Part shown: in pieces, positions 43,281 through 54,778 of the stretch
Position numbering within the stretch: the stretch's first letter is position 1
Layout: each line of letters begins with the position of its first letter
Assembly: GCA_023213395.1 (NCBI GenBank)
Contig: CM041465.1
Coordinates: forward strand, 161,765,741-161,829,740
DNA: 64,000 nt
Source: Cycas panzhihuaensis
Lineage: Eukaryota; Cycadophyta
Reading direction: 5' to 3'
Program-made: the position numbers and the translations under genes
Notes under the pieces: generated by a model
Told to the model about the DNA's origin: nothing
Database searches by the model: none
The model's input: only the letters and a program-made list of their open reading frames with translations

Positions 43281-43830
43281 GGTAGAAATACGATATATAT
43301 AACAGGCATGAAAGTAGGTACACACTGTAAAGTTCAATGTAAAAACAGTGAGCGAATATATGATGTTTATATGCATATAATGCATATGATGTACAAGAGC
43401 ATTAATAAAGGCAGAGTAAATGATTATAAAGAGAGGAGCACAAGAAGCGATAGAAAAATATACTTACAATCAAAGTACTCAAGATTTGTTTGGCCAGGTA
43501 CAAAAATTGAAGAAAAAATGACTATAAAAATAGTATATGTATACTGGCCTTAGGGTTCATAATGTATATAGATAAGAAGGAGGACAAGTGCATACAAAAC
43601 AGAGAGCAATCAACATGTTAAAGACAATCAAGCAAGCAAAGGAAAAATAAAACTGAAAAATACCTTTAGATGAGACCACAAGGGACGTCTAAAGCAACCT
43701 CACATGCCAATATCCTTCAAACTCGAACGTCAAACAGGCTATACCAATTTACACTACACCAGACTCCTAAACCACCAGTAATCAGATCAAAATACCATGC
43801 AGCTCACTCGGCGACAGTGTACACCTTAGA

Positions 43831-43842
43831 GCTCTGATACCA
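43831..43842 (-). promoter_or_regulatory. primer binding site of Copia B2
   Basis: The minus strand reads TGGTATCAGAGC, directly abutting the 5' LTR. It is a perfect match to the iMet-type site. Confidence 0.93.
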
Positions 43843-44084
43843 TGTTAAAATCAGGAGGAGAACCAGATCAAACACGCACACCGATCTCATAAAGAATACA
43901 CATGGTATCTAGTGGGAAAAACCCACCTTCGAACTCTCGATTACATTGATCCAAAAAGCATAAGAGCACAAGGATGTCTTTGGATATATATAGATCCATA
44001 AGACTCCGAAATGAACATCCGTCGGCCCGAATAATAAAAAGATAAATGATTAATATTTACATTAGTCGGGTATTATTTTTAACA
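43843..44084 (-). repeat. 5' LTR of Copia B2
   Basis: 242 bases. A TATA-like ATATATAGATCC lies near 43985-43998 in both LTRs. It aligns with 37833-38078. Confidence 0.95.
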
Positions 44085-44089
44085 TTGAG
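44085..44089. repeat. target-site duplication of Copia B2, right
   Basis: TTGAG, identical to 37828-37832. Confidence 0.9.
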
Positions 44090-44663
44090 GATCCTAGGTT
44101 AATAATTTTTCTAGTTCAAGTTCAACATTGATTATTTTAGGTTATTCTTACAAGTGTGTGTGTGCATTTTTGTTTTTGTTGTAAAATATATTGGCTTTTA
44201 TTCCTTAGGCTAAAGTATAGTTGGTTTAGTTTTTACTTAGTTAATTTTATTGTTTGCCTTCATATTATTTCAATTGTATTTCCTGTAGTTGCTTTGGTTA
44301 TGTTCCCTAGTTATTTTAACTCCTTAGCTTCCTAATGCTTTTAATATTCCTTTGATCATACAATCTATCATTATCCCTACATGGGTATATCAAAATTTTA
44401 TAGCTTCAAATTTTTAATATCTCTTAAAATGTATAAATTTAGTAGTTGTTGTTAAGTCTTTTATGTGAAAATTATGAAAATTAGAATATTCTTATATATA
44501 TGAAGATAAAACAAATTTATAAAATATATCAAGCTTAAGGTTAGATAGATCTTATATAAAAAGTAGGATGTAAAATTACTGATTATTTTATTTCTTAAGT
44601 ATTTTTTGTGCTTTACATTTCATAAATTCTCTAAACACCAAGGGTGTTACAATGTGATAGCTT
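44090..44663. other. AT-rich intergenic DNA
   Basis: No feature recognised. Confidence 0.55.
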
Positions 44664-45125
44664 TGTTTGAATATTAAATTTCACAAAAATTGATATAATG
44701 TTTAATTAGTGGATGTCATATGATTGGTTAATGTAAAAGGTTCTCACATATAAGTTTATTAGTTGATGTATTAGCATAAAATTATAGGTTGATGCATGAG
44801 GTAATAAATCTATAAATATAGACATGCATCATTTGAATAATTGAGCAAGTTAGAGAGAGCAAAGCACCACCCTTCTCTCATGGTTTTTTATATCTAGGAT
44901 TTTCCACATATAAATATGATGTTTCATAATGATATGATTCTTGTATGTGATTTTGTTATATTGAAGTGTACATAACTTCATTTATTATGATTAACTATTT
45001 ATCTTAAATACCTCATGAATTATTTATATTTCATTATTATTCATGACAAGTCACATATTGATGAATGTTTCACATTCCTCCTACTTCATTACATAAATTG
45101 TTACCTTATATAATAAATTTTAACA
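44664..45125 (+). repeat. LTR of element D, left
   Basis: TGTTTGAATATTAAATTTCA to AAATTTTAACA. Its right half holds CACATATAAATAT(A/G)ATGT(T/C)TCAT and TGATGAATG(T/C)TTCA blocks also found in the LTR at 52416-52879. Confidence 0.85.
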
Positions 45126-47844
45126 TGGTACTAGATATTTTGCATAAGACATTAACAAAATTATAACATGTATCAAAGCATAGGTAAAAAGATCAAGGTG
45201 AAGGACCTGAGGAGAAGTCATATTAGAGTTGCACAAGAGAAGCCAAAAGTAAAATAAAATAAGTTAAAGAAAGTAAGCTAAAGACCATGCACATATGGTG
45301 ATGATCTTTGCCATATAAGTATGATCTATGCATATGTTATATGATCTAATTTTAGGCCAATATTGATGATAATATAAGCCAATATCAAGAATTAGTATAG
45401 AGAGATTATATGATAAGTCAAAAGTTATGTAACCACATATTAGGGCTACGATGATAATTAAGCTTAAAGATAATAGTAAGAATATAATTATTGATTTATG
45501 TGGATATTATTTACACATGTATCTAGCATACTCTCGAGACATGCAAGTGTTTGAAGGGTCCACATGATATTAATGAGGAAGAGGATTGTTGTTCCTTCTA
45601 TTCACTAATACATACCTATAAAGTAGATGAAAGTATAGTAGATGGACATTGATGTACTATAAGTATCATGTCATATGTTATGGATTGTGATTATAAAGGT
45701 TGTTATAAGCACCCTAATGGAGATTTTCTATTGCATCACACCATGATTCTTTAGGTTTGAGTGGCATATTCACCATTGAATTAATCAATTTATTATGAGA
45801 TTGATGCATAAGGATTTAACAGGTGTTGACATATATATTTGAGCAAAAAGTTAAGGTTTTAAAGAAATTATAGTAGCTATGGGTGAGACACAAAGTATTG
45901 AAGCAGATATGATTAAGGGTTTTATGTTTGATATGGCCAGTTTATGCTACATGAAATGAGAGAGTGGTGATTATTATTGTTAAATGGAGAATTTGAAAAA
46001 TATGATTAACGGGAAGATATTGAGGTTTTTGATAGATATTAGGTAAAATATAAAAATATGATATATATTAAATAAGGGTTTTATATTGACATTTTCATAA
46101 TAAACCCTAAGAGGAAACAACAATCATGACATGGGAATGAAGATGATGTCCATTCAGTGATATTAATCCTACAAATTATAGTTTGAATTCTAATGGTAAA
46201 AATATAACATATCATGCAAGGGAAGCTATGGATCATTATAGAGTTGTTTGAATGGTAATTCTCAAAGTTTGGTGAGTGAAATGTTATGTATGCCTTAGTT
46301 ATTAGATTATATGACGAATTAAGGAGAGCCCATAGAAAATAGTACATAACAGAAGACATTTTAGAATGAATGGTCAATCAAATTAATATCCACATAATGG
46401 CTCATATGAAGATATACATGATAGATCTTTGTTATATCTAGCCTAAAAGCTACCTATCATAGTTTAAGAGAAGCATCCATAGACTCATAGAAATACAAAA
46501 ACCACTCAATGAGCCATATGAGATCTAAAATATTTGTTAAACTATCTCAAAAACATTTACCCTTATAGTGGTATTTTGTTCATGTTTTTTAAATATTTGT
46601 AAAGTGCTTTTCTTAACTTCAAAGGTTTTAGTCATTATATGTTAAAATTTGTTTAGTGGATCAATGATTTATTAATTTAGATCTATGGAAAACTAACTAG
46701 AAATCACTCAGTCAATGGTCCTTGAGACACTTTAGCAACATGGAAAATTAAAATAATAATTAAAAAAAATTAGGTAAATATTATTATTCAAAAGTTATAA
46801 ATAAATTAAACTGGACTAAATAATATTAAAATGTTTTGCCATAAGTCCCTAGCACTTGGCAATCAGTTACGCGAACATAAGAAATAACCAACAACTAAAA
46901 ATGAAAGGTGTTATGTTTATTTTTAGCTTGTTTTAATTTTTTCATGAGGTGTTTTTAGTTTTCAAGGCATACATTTTGCATATAAAGTTAGAATCAAGTG
47001 CCACTAGTTGCATTAGAAAGAGGACTCAAAGATGGATGCAATGAGTGGTTTGAAGACAAGTTTTAGAACTCATATGATGGATATTTTAATAGATAAAGTT
47101 AAGTAAATAGTTTTGGGCATACTCACAAGTATACTTTTTTAGCAATTTGAGACATGTTTTAGCTTTTTTTTTTGTGATTTTAAATGCATCCCCTAAGTGC
47201 ATTTATACATTTAATGTAGTGTTGCAATTACCACTAATTAAATAAAATTTGACATAAAGATGACAAATCACTTAGTTTGATGAAAGACCCAATTAATTAA
47301 ATGATAAACATAAAGACACCACTTGATGATTAAAAGATTATTATTTCTGAGTTTGAAGTCCATTAAAAGTTCAACTAAGTTGAGCTTGGATGATTGGTTG
47401 GATTACCCACTTGATATAAGATAATGAAAAGTATCATAAGTATGATTATTTGATTACTTATTAATAACAATTATAAGTTATCCATAAAAGTAGGTTTAGT
47501 TATTAAGGAGTCTAGTTAATATATATTTTTAGCTAGAAATATGATAGTCATGTATGACAAGGTGTGTGGAACACATTACACATGTTACCTTATTACAATG
47601 AACTTAGCAGACTAGATAGTACACCCTATTCCCAAAGTTGTTTGGTTTGAGAAGATGATTAATGGATGAGTTTGGTTGCTAAAAAAAGTTACAAAGTATT
47701 ACCTTGTATAGAATCACTGATAAAGGTATTATATAAGTTTATTATATCTCATAGGACAAGAGGTAAGATAAGATACATAAACTATTATTATTATAATATA
47801 TTTGTCTAATTATTTTATGTTGTGTTTTATTTATGAAGATGATG
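45126..47844 (+). other. internal region of element D, left part
   Basis: It starts with the primer-like TGGTACTAGATATTTTGC. No ORF of note and no domain were recognised. The minus-strand frame at 46081-46377 has no family resemblance. The region ends at the Copia E target duplication. Confidence 0.5.
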
Positions 47845-48147
47845 TGCTAGTTATAATGTTCATTTATTTTATTATTAAGTGTACATACTGCATTGGAATG
47901 TCATGGGATTGTTAGTAGCTAATATTAGTTGACTTACCATCAGGTATATATTATTTTATAATTTATTTCAAACAGTATTTTTTAATACTAAAGTCGGTCG
48001 ATGGCAAGCTTGCCCAATGTCCTGACTATTTATATAGGCTCTTTTAGACTAATGGTATTACTTAATATTATCTACTATATAGAGAGGTTTTGTTTTTTTC
48101 ACAATGTTTACCTTATAGTTCTATTTTGCTCTACCCTTATGCCTTTA
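47845..48147 (+). repeat. 5' LTR of Copia E
   Basis: 303 bases. It aligns with 51687-51990 (shared TTTATAATTTATTTCAAAC, CTATTTATATAGGCTCTTTT and CACAATGTTTACCTTATAG). Confidence 0.92.
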
Positions 48148-48149
48148 AT

Positions 48150-48162
48150 TAGTATCAAAGCA
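48150..48162 (+). promoter_or_regulatory. degenerate primer binding site of Copia E
   Basis: TTAGTATCAAAGC just after the 5' LTR is a damaged iMet-type site. Confidence 0.65.
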
Positions 48163-48600
48163 ACAATATCAAGAACCTCCCCAAAGATATCAACCACCAA
48201 ATCTAAGGTATCAAGGGAAGAATAATTTTAATAATAAAGGTGGAATGCAAGAACAGAATCATTATTGCCATGGAAACAATCATTGCTGAGGACAAGAAAG
48301 GTATTCAAGATCAAGTCAATGTTATCAAGGACCAAATCATTTGGGTTGTTAAGGACAAAGCCAAACCTTATGTTTTGAAAGAGGTAGATCAACCTCTAGA
48401 GGTAGAGGAACCTTTAGAAATAGAAGAAATAGCCAAAGAAGTAGAGCACCTGTTCAATGATCATATTTCCATAAAATAGTCCACATGGAGGATCATTATT
48501 TTTCCAAGAATGCAAACCACCAAAGAGGGAATACAAATACAATTATTAAAGTAGAGAAAATGATAGACTATTCTTATCAAGTCTTGTAGTCAACGAAGAA
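48163..48600 (+). pseudogene. Copia E Gag C-terminal remnant
   Basis: Broken frames give QYQEPPQRYQPPNLRYQG, an Asn/Gln-rich tail, then SRGRGTFRNRRNSQRSR, the basic nucleocapsid region, and a damaged knuckle area (VHMEDHYFSKN). Gag upstream of this is missing. The open frame at 48240-48479 reads the same DNA in another frame and is a shadow. Confidence 0.6.
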
Positions 48601-49010
48601 GGAGATAATTGGTATATAGATTTAAGATGCTCAACTCATATGACACATAAGCAGGACATTTTTAAAGCTATTGATAGAACCAAAAAAAGAAAGATTATAT
48701 TTAGGGACAATACTTCATATGAGTTAATTGGTAGAGCTAACATTACCATCACTACAGAATCAGGCCAAACTTAAAACATTGATGATGTACTACATCTTCC
48801 TACCTTGAAGAAGAATTTACTTTGGGTAGGATAGATAATAGAATAGGACTATAAGATCACTTTTGATAATGGTGAATGCACAATCAAAGATAAAAGGATG
48901 AACAAAGCCATTATAGCTAAGGGACAAATGATTAGTGATCGACTATTTAAGCTTGTCATTCCTCCAATAAATAACTATGTATTAAAAGCTTCTACTAAAG
49001 TTGGAAGTAA
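48601..49010 (+). pseudogene. Copia E protease, broken
   Basis: GDNWYIDLRCSTHMTHKQDIF shows the protease site, in which the DSG catalytic motif has become DLR, so the active site is destroyed. Next come RDNTSYELIGRANITI, DDVLHLPTLKKNLLWVG and FDNGECTIKDKRMNKAIIAKGQM, as in the Copia A copy at 4120-4884. Several stops. Confidence 0.82.
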
Positions 49011-50020
49011 CACTTAACATAAATGATTTAGCCATCTAAGTTATAGTAGCTTGGCCTTAACAGAAAGAATAGAGATGGTTGAAGGCTTACCTACCATTGA
49101 GGGAAATAAAAAAATATGTGAAGGATGTTTACTTGGAAATCAACATAGAGAAAGCTTTCCAGATAATAGCTATAGAGCATAAGGTCATCTACAATTAATA
49201 TACATAGATTTGTGTGATCCTATGGATGTATCCTCACATAAAGGAGCTAAATATTTAATGATATTCATTGATGACTTTACAAGGAAAACTTGGGTCTATT
49301 TTCTAAAGTTCAAATTAGATGTTTATCAATGTTTTATTGACTTTAGAACCTTTGTGGAGAAGCAAAGTGGACATCATATCCTCTCCCTTAGATCAGATAA
49401 TGAGGGAGACTTCACCTCTAATGAATTCAAAAATTTTTATATCTATAATGGTTTAAAGAGGCAATACACCAATCCATACACTCCACAACAAAATGGAGTA
49501 GTTGAAAGGAAGAATATAACCATTATTGAGATGGCATGATGCATGCTTAAGGACAAGCAACTTGGGCATGAATTTTGAATAGAAGTTATACATGCAATCG
49601 TATATCTATTAAACAAGTATACCACTAGGGCACTAAGGTGGGTTACACCCAAAGAGGCTTAACCAGGATGTAAGCCAAGTATTCACCATTTGAAAATCTT
49701 TAGTTGCCTAGCATTTGCTTATATACCTGATTAAAAGATAATGAAATTAAATGATAAGTATACCAAGTATATGTTTATAGGATATTGTGACTCAACTAGA
49801 TCTTATAAGTTATTTGACCCCAAGGAGAAGAAGATAATCTTGAGTAGAGATGGTGTCTTCCAAGAGGATGATTATTATAAAGCAGAGATTAAAAGAGACA
49901 AAGGGAAGAATATCATAATGGAGTTTGATTCACGTCCTACATCGATAAATGTGCCTTCGCATATGCTAACTCAACATGAATAAAATCCTAGTGAGGTTGG
50001 ACCTTCCTCATCTAATCAAA
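49011..50020 (+). pseudogene. Copia E integrase, broken
   Basis: FSHLSYSSLAL and CEGCLLGNQHRESF form the zinc domain. 49210-49539 is open and carries the core: YIDLCDPMDVSSHKGAKYLMIFIDDFTRKTWVYFLKF, SLRSDNEGDF and NPYTPQQNGVVERKN, so D, D and E of the catalytic triad are all visible. Stops follow. 49741-49983 gives the C-terminal KYMFIGYCDSTRSYKLFDPKEKKIILSRDGVF and a linker. Confidence 0.9.
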
Positions 50021-51030
50021 ATATTCCAAAGTAGGTATAAAGACAACATGACCCCGTGAATATACTTGATAATAATTTTAAAAAGAGATCCACATGTTCC
50101 AATAGGGTCAACTTTGCTATAATGAGCCAAGTCATGGACTTAGATGGGCCTTGTACTTTTGAAGAGACTAATACCCAACAAGAATGGTAAAATGCAATGA
50201 AGGAGGAGTACACAGCTTTGGTTAAGAATGACACTTGGGAATTAGTTGATCTCCCTCCAAACAAATCTATAATTAGTACTAAATGGGTTTACAAGATGAA
50301 ATTTTGACCAGATATCTCTATTGATAAATATAAATCAAGGATAATAGTTAAATGATTTGCCCAAATTGAAGGAATTGACTACAACAAAATATTTGTTATT
50401 GTAACTTGAATGGAAATAGTATGTCTTATGTTAAGTCTTGTTGCATATAAAAGATGGATTGTCTAACAAATGGATGTCAAAAGTGCCTTCCTCAATGGAT
50501 ACATAGAAGAAGAGATATATGTCTAATAACTAAAAGGCTTTGAAGTTAAAGGGGAATAAAATAAGGTATATAAACTCAAGAAAGCCTTGTATAGATTAAA
50601 ACAAGAACCTAGAGCTTGGTACTTTAGGATAGACAAATATTCCAGAGACAAAGGGTTCAAACGAAGTCAATCAGATCATAACTTGTATATAAAGATTGAA
50701 GGTGATTCAATGCTTATCATGGGACTCTATGTTGATGACTTAGTCTATACTGGAAATGACTTCTAATTATCACAAAAGTTTAAAGATGATATATGCAAAG
50801 AATTTGAGATGATAGATTTCGACCTCATGTATTACTTCCTCGGTTTAGAGATATGGCAAGACAAAAATAGTATATTTGTATCTCAAAGGAAATACATATT
50901 AGACTTACTTCAAAAATTTAAGATGAATGATTACAAGGCATTGGCCACACTAGCAAAAATTAGAATAAAGCTATTTAAGGTTGATGATTCTGCATCAGTT
51001 GATCCTACACTTTATAGGTAGTTGATTGGT
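50021..51030 (+). pseudogene. Copia E reverse transcriptase, broken
   Basis: NDTWELVDLPPNKSIISTKWVYKMKF, QMDVKSAFLNGYIEEEIYV, KKALYRLKQEPRAWYFRIDKY, SDHNLYIKIEGDSMLIMGLYVDDLVYTGND with the catalytic YVDD at 50728-50739, then 50809-51021 with DLMYYFLGLEIWQDKNSIFVSQRKYILDLL. At least six stops (TGA and TAG) interrupt the frame. The catalytic box itself is intact. Confidence 0.92.
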
Positions 51031-51675
51031 AGTTTAATCTACTTAACATTAACTCATCTTGATATTTTCCATTCAATAAGCATGGTATCTAGGTTTATGT
51101 AGGAACCTAAGTTAACACATTAGCAAGCAGCAAAGAGAATACTTCATTACCTAAAAGGCACAATTAGTTATGGGTTATATTATAAGTCCTTAATAAACTT
51201 CAAGTTGATTGGCTACACTAATTTATATCAAGCAGGTTATATTGATGACAAGAAATCCATATCTTGTTATAATTTTAGCATGTGATCAACTTCAATTGCT
51301 TAGAGTACCAAAAGTAAAATGCAGTTTCCTTGTCTACTATAGAAGTAGAGTATAAAGCAACAGTATTAAGAGCATGTGAAATAGTTTAGTTACATCAATT
51401 ACTCTATGAATTGTAAATGAAACATGATAGACATATGCACATGATGTGTGACAATCATTGTACAATTCAAATAACACACAATCCAATGTTTCATGGATAA
51501 ATGAAGCATATTGAAACACAACATCACTTTATTAGTGACTGAGTACAAGTAGGAGAGATTGAATTAGTTTACTATAGCACAGATGAATACGTGGCTAACA
51601 TCTTCATAAAGGCTCTTGGAAGAATCAAATTTCATAAATTTAGAGAAAAGCTTAGAGTTATATAAAATAAGCATT
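51031..51675 (+). pseudogene. Copia E RNase H, broken
   Basis: LIGSLIYLTLTHLDIFHSISMVSRFM, AAKRILHYLKGTISYGLYY and DDKKSISCYNFSM continue from RT. The later CDN, IEVEYKA-like and NIFIKALGRIKFHKFREKL segments can be read to about 51655 in changing frames. Confidence 0.85.
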
Positions 51676-51686
51676 ATGGGAGAGAA
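51676..51686 (+). promoter_or_regulatory. polypurine tract of Copia E
   Basis: ATGGGAGAGAA precedes the 3' LTR and differs from the A tract by one base. Confidence 0.85.
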
Positions 51687-51990
51687 TGTTAGCTATAATA
51701 TTCATTTATTTCATTATTAAGTGTGCATGACACATTGGAATGCCAGGGCACTGCCAATAATCGACATCAGCCAACTTAATCATCAAATATGTATAATTTT
51801 ATAATTTATTTCAAACGATATTTTTTAGTACCAAAATTGATCAATGGTAGGCTTGCTTAACATCTGAACTATTTATATAGGCTCTTTTGGTCTAATGGTG
51901 TTCCTTAATACCACCTATTATATACATAGATTTTTCTATTTTCACAATGTTTACCTTATAGTTTTATTCTACTTTGCCCTCATGCCTTCA
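51687..51990 (+). repeat. 3' LTR of Copia E
   Basis: 304 bases, TGTTAGCTATAATATTC to CATGCCTTCA, followed by TGATG. Confidence 0.92.
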
Positions 51991-52415
51991 TGATGAACCA
52001 TGTATGAGAAATACATTTTAGATAACTAACAATTGAAGTGGCTAGTTACCCATGTATTTTATTAGATGGGTGTTGTTTAAAATGGATATAAATAAATTTG
52101 GTATTATTGATAAGATTAATGAGTTTATTTTACAACTTACAAGTGGAATATATAAAGTTATTGAGAAGAGATTTCATATATCATGATAATTCATGAATCA
52201 TATTTTATTGATATTGGTTTATAAGTGGTGATGTGACATGTTGGTGATACGAAAGGTATTGTATAATGTTTGCTTACAGGAGAATAAGCAATAAAAATAA
52301 GTTAATTAATTGGTTATTTACAAGTGATACAAGATGTCAGATGAGTAAATTATTTAATATAATGATGAAGATCATGAATATCTTTGAATTCTATAAATTA
52401 AACATTAAGAGGGAA
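51991..52415 (+). other. internal region of element D, right part
   Basis: This resumes element D after Copia E and ends in a weak purine tract AAGAGGGAA before the right LTR. No domain recognised. Confidence 0.5.
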
Positions 52416-52879
52416 TGTTAGAATATTAAATTTTATGAAAGTTGATGTAATATTTAATTAGTGGATGGCATATGATTGGTTAATGTGAAAAGTTTTTACA
52501 GATGAATTTATTGGTCAATGTATTGGTATAAAACTATTAGTCGACACATAAAGTGATGGATCTATAAATATGCATATACATCATTTGAATAATTGAGTGA
52601 ATGAAGGAGACCAAAGCTCCACCCTTCTCACATTATTTTTTCCATCTAGGGTTTTTTACATATAAATATAATGTCTCATGATAATATCTTTCTTGTGTGT
52701 GATTTAGTTTTATTAATATATATACATAACTTGTATTATTATGCTTAAATATTTATCTCAAAAACCTTATGAATGATTTATATTTCATTACTATTCATTA
52801 CAAGCTATATATTGATGAATGCTTCATATTATTTCTACTTCATCACATAAGTTGTAATCATATGCAATAAATTTTAATA
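52416..52879 (+). repeat. LTR of element D, right
   Basis: It opens TGTTAGAATATTAAATTTTA after a purine tract and ends TTTTAATA (ACA changed to ATA). It aligns along its length with 44664-45125. Confidence 0.85.
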
Positions 52880-53718
52880 TGGTATTAAATCTTCTATATA
52901 AGATGCTATCAAAATTTTAACAGGCTCAAGGCATGAAGTACGCAGAGTGGGTTGAGGAGTAAATAGTGGAAATTATACACTCCATAATTAAACTAATGAC
53001 ATCATCATTCTTAAAGTAAATAGTGAATGGATGGAGTGTGAAGTAATAGAGAGAATGTTAGAAAATGTAGGCCCTAACCTTTCACCATTGAATATTGAAA
53101 ATACATGAGAGGACATCATAAAGTTCAAAGAGTTAGAATTTGGTAAGTCCATGAGGGGGAAACAATGATTTACTTTGCTTATCTTATGCTCCATAAATTC
53201 TATTCATGAGTTTAAGAAGTTTGAAGTATCAAGAGATTCTATGGAGTATAGATTGTGAATGCTTTTATGAAGAATTAAAATTGGTTAAATCCCTTAAGGA
53301 AAGAGTGGCTTCTACTTTATAGTTTCTAAAATCACTTGAGAGTTGCAAAGTTAAGGTGATAACTAATTTCACAAAAGTGTGAAGTTATGATACCATGAAG
53401 TTAGTAATGAGAAGACTCTATAATTTGTATCTCACATACTAACTTATGAAGTTACCAAGATAAGTAAAGGCTAGATATATAAACAGTAAGAGAAAATTTT
53501 AAAAAGGCATGGGCCCTATCATTTGTCTTCTTGCTTTATATATCATTATAAAATGTACCAAAGGTTTAAGTGGTGATTGACCATATAATGTATGGAGAGC
53601 AAAGTAGATGATTTATTTAGTAATTCTTATTACAAAAGCATATAAGTATATACATAATAAAACCTTAATTTTATTAACTTTTTTGTATTATTTGCAAAGA
53701 ATCTATAGGTGAAAAATG
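52880..53718 (+). other. leader-like sequence after the right LTR of element D
   Basis: The first 90-100 bases (TGGTATTAAATC onward) align with 45126-45225, the start of the D internal region, so this looks like a 5' leader and not ordinary flanking DNA. Further right, broken frames such as KSLKERVASTL and KLVMRRLYNLYLTY show no known family. Confidence 0.45.
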
Positions 53719-54374
53719 AAGTGATCCTAAAAATTATTAAATAAATATGAAGTTAATTTTTTAAAAGATGGTATTTTTTAAATTATTATTATTAGGAAGT
53801 TGGTAATTTTAATTTTATTATGAAGTCTATTTTTTTAGGGGCCTAATTTTGTGCCTATATAAAGAGATCCTAAGAACTCATTTGATATAAGATTTATTTT
53901 TAAGTTAATATTAATTTATTCAACACTTGGGGCCTAGGGTAAATATTGCCAATTCAACTTTCATTTCACCTTTCTCTTGTTTTGATAAAATAGATCCAAT
54001 TTAGGATCACTTTAAGTGGTTTATTAGAATCCTAAACCCCAACATAACCTAAATTTAAATAATAACAGTAATTATCAATAATACCAAATTGAAACTTATT
54101 AAACTAAAAGAGAAAGTTAAAATATAAAAGAGTAATAGAAAATCTTAATTTGTGATAATCATTATTGGGCACCAAGTGCTTAAAAAGATGACTTAGAGTA
54201 AACTTCAAGATTATGTTAAATGAGTTATTAGGGCCTCTTTATATAGGCACAAAATTAGGCCCCTGAAAAAGTTGACTTCATAATAAAATTAAAATTACCA
54301 ACTTCCTAATAATAATAATACTGCTTTTTAAAACCATTAACTTCTTATTTATTTAATATTTTTAAGGATCACTA
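53719..54374. mobile_element. fold-back (inverted-repeat) element
   Basis: The outer arms at about 53719-53940 and 54155-54374 are reverse complements of good quality (AGTGATCCT ends, the AGGAAGTTGGTAATTTTAATTT block, GGGGCCTAATTTTGTGCCTA, TATAAAGAG). The spacer is about 215 bases with no ORF. Terminal AGTGATCC/GGATCACT ends mark the boundaries. I see no clear target duplication. It could be a MITE-like DNA transposon remnant or an inverted pair of the same sequence. Confidence 0.8.
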
Positions 54375-54748
54375 CAATCCATCACTTCTTCAAAGAATAC
54401 ATTACCCATAAAGTATTTATAACTTTTTTGCAATAAAAAACATGTATTTCCTCATCTTGTGTCTTCAACCCTCCATATATTAAGGTTAGAATATCATAGG
54501 CTTTCAATTCTCCTTTATGCCATCTTCTTGAAGCAACCCACATGTATCTTATTCTTATTTGGGATGATTCCTTATATGAAGTTGCTTTCATATGAGACTT
54601 TATTCTTAAATGATCCTAAAACTTATGTGCTTCAAAGTCTTGCCTTATCTTTACACATTATATCCATTTGTAGTTGTCCTTAAGGGGGGAGGGGGGTGGG
54701 TTAAAAGGATGCAGGGCAAAGTTATGGATTATATATATTGTATTAAAA
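54375..54748. other. AT-rich intergenic DNA
   Basis: Short open frames on both strands have no recognisable product. A G-rich run (GGGGGGAGGGGGGTGGG) lies near 54685-54701. Confidence 0.45.
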
Positions 54749-54778
54749 TGTGTATGTGTGTGTGTGTGTGTGTGTGTA
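54749..54778. repeat. dinucleotide microsatellite (TG)n
   Basis: About 14 TG units with one TA interruption. Confidence 0.93.

Larger units (their letters stand above)
42081..43830 (-). other. leader of Copia B2 with tandem repeats
   Basis: 1.75 kb lies between Gag and the primer site. The repeats at 42745-43280 are described separately. The rest is AT-rich, with no convincing ORF on either strand; the short frames at 42453-42808 are readings of the low-complexity sequence. Confidence 0.7.
37833..44084 (-). mobile_element. Copia family B2 element, complete, best preserved
   Basis: This 6252-base minus-strand element has LTRs at 37833-38078 and 43843-44084 and a perfect 5-bp target duplication TTGAG (37828-37832 and 44085-44089). 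It has a perfect primer site, a PPT, and the domain order Gag-PR-IN-RT-RNase H. The two LTRs differ by about 15 substitutions, mostly transitions, in about 242 bases by my count, so it is younger than the A elements. Each ORF has only a few stops, many of them TAG. Confidence 0.96.
47845..51990 (+). mobile_element. Copia family E element, compact, complete ends
   Basis: This 4146-base plus-strand element has LTRs at 47845-48147 and 51687-51990 and a perfect TGATG target duplication (47840-47844 and 51991-51995). The internal region starts within the Gag C-part, so the leader and Gag N-terminus have been lost. Its pol proteins are close to Copia A and A2, but the LTR sequence differs. It is inserted in element D. 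Confidence 0.94.
44664..52879 (+). mobile_element. LTR element D (unclassified), split by Copia E
   Basis: LTRs are at 44664-45125 (462 bases) and 52416-52879 (464 bases). A primer-like TGGTACTAGA follows the first, and AAGAGGGAA precedes the second. The internal parts 45126-47844 and 51991-52415 have stops throughout and no recognisable domain. It may be a non-autonomous element. Copia E inserted into it. The sequence after the second LTR also resembles the start of the internal region, so the copies may be arranged in tandem. Confidence 0.7.

Noticed and set aside
44930-45125. Candidate host promoter with TATAAATAT
   Set aside because: It is within an LTR that recurs at 52416-52879.
48001-48225. 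Plus-strand 74-codon hydrophobic frame resembling a membrane protein
   Set aside because: It lies in the 5' LTR and primer site of Copia E; hydrophobicity comes from T-rich DNA.
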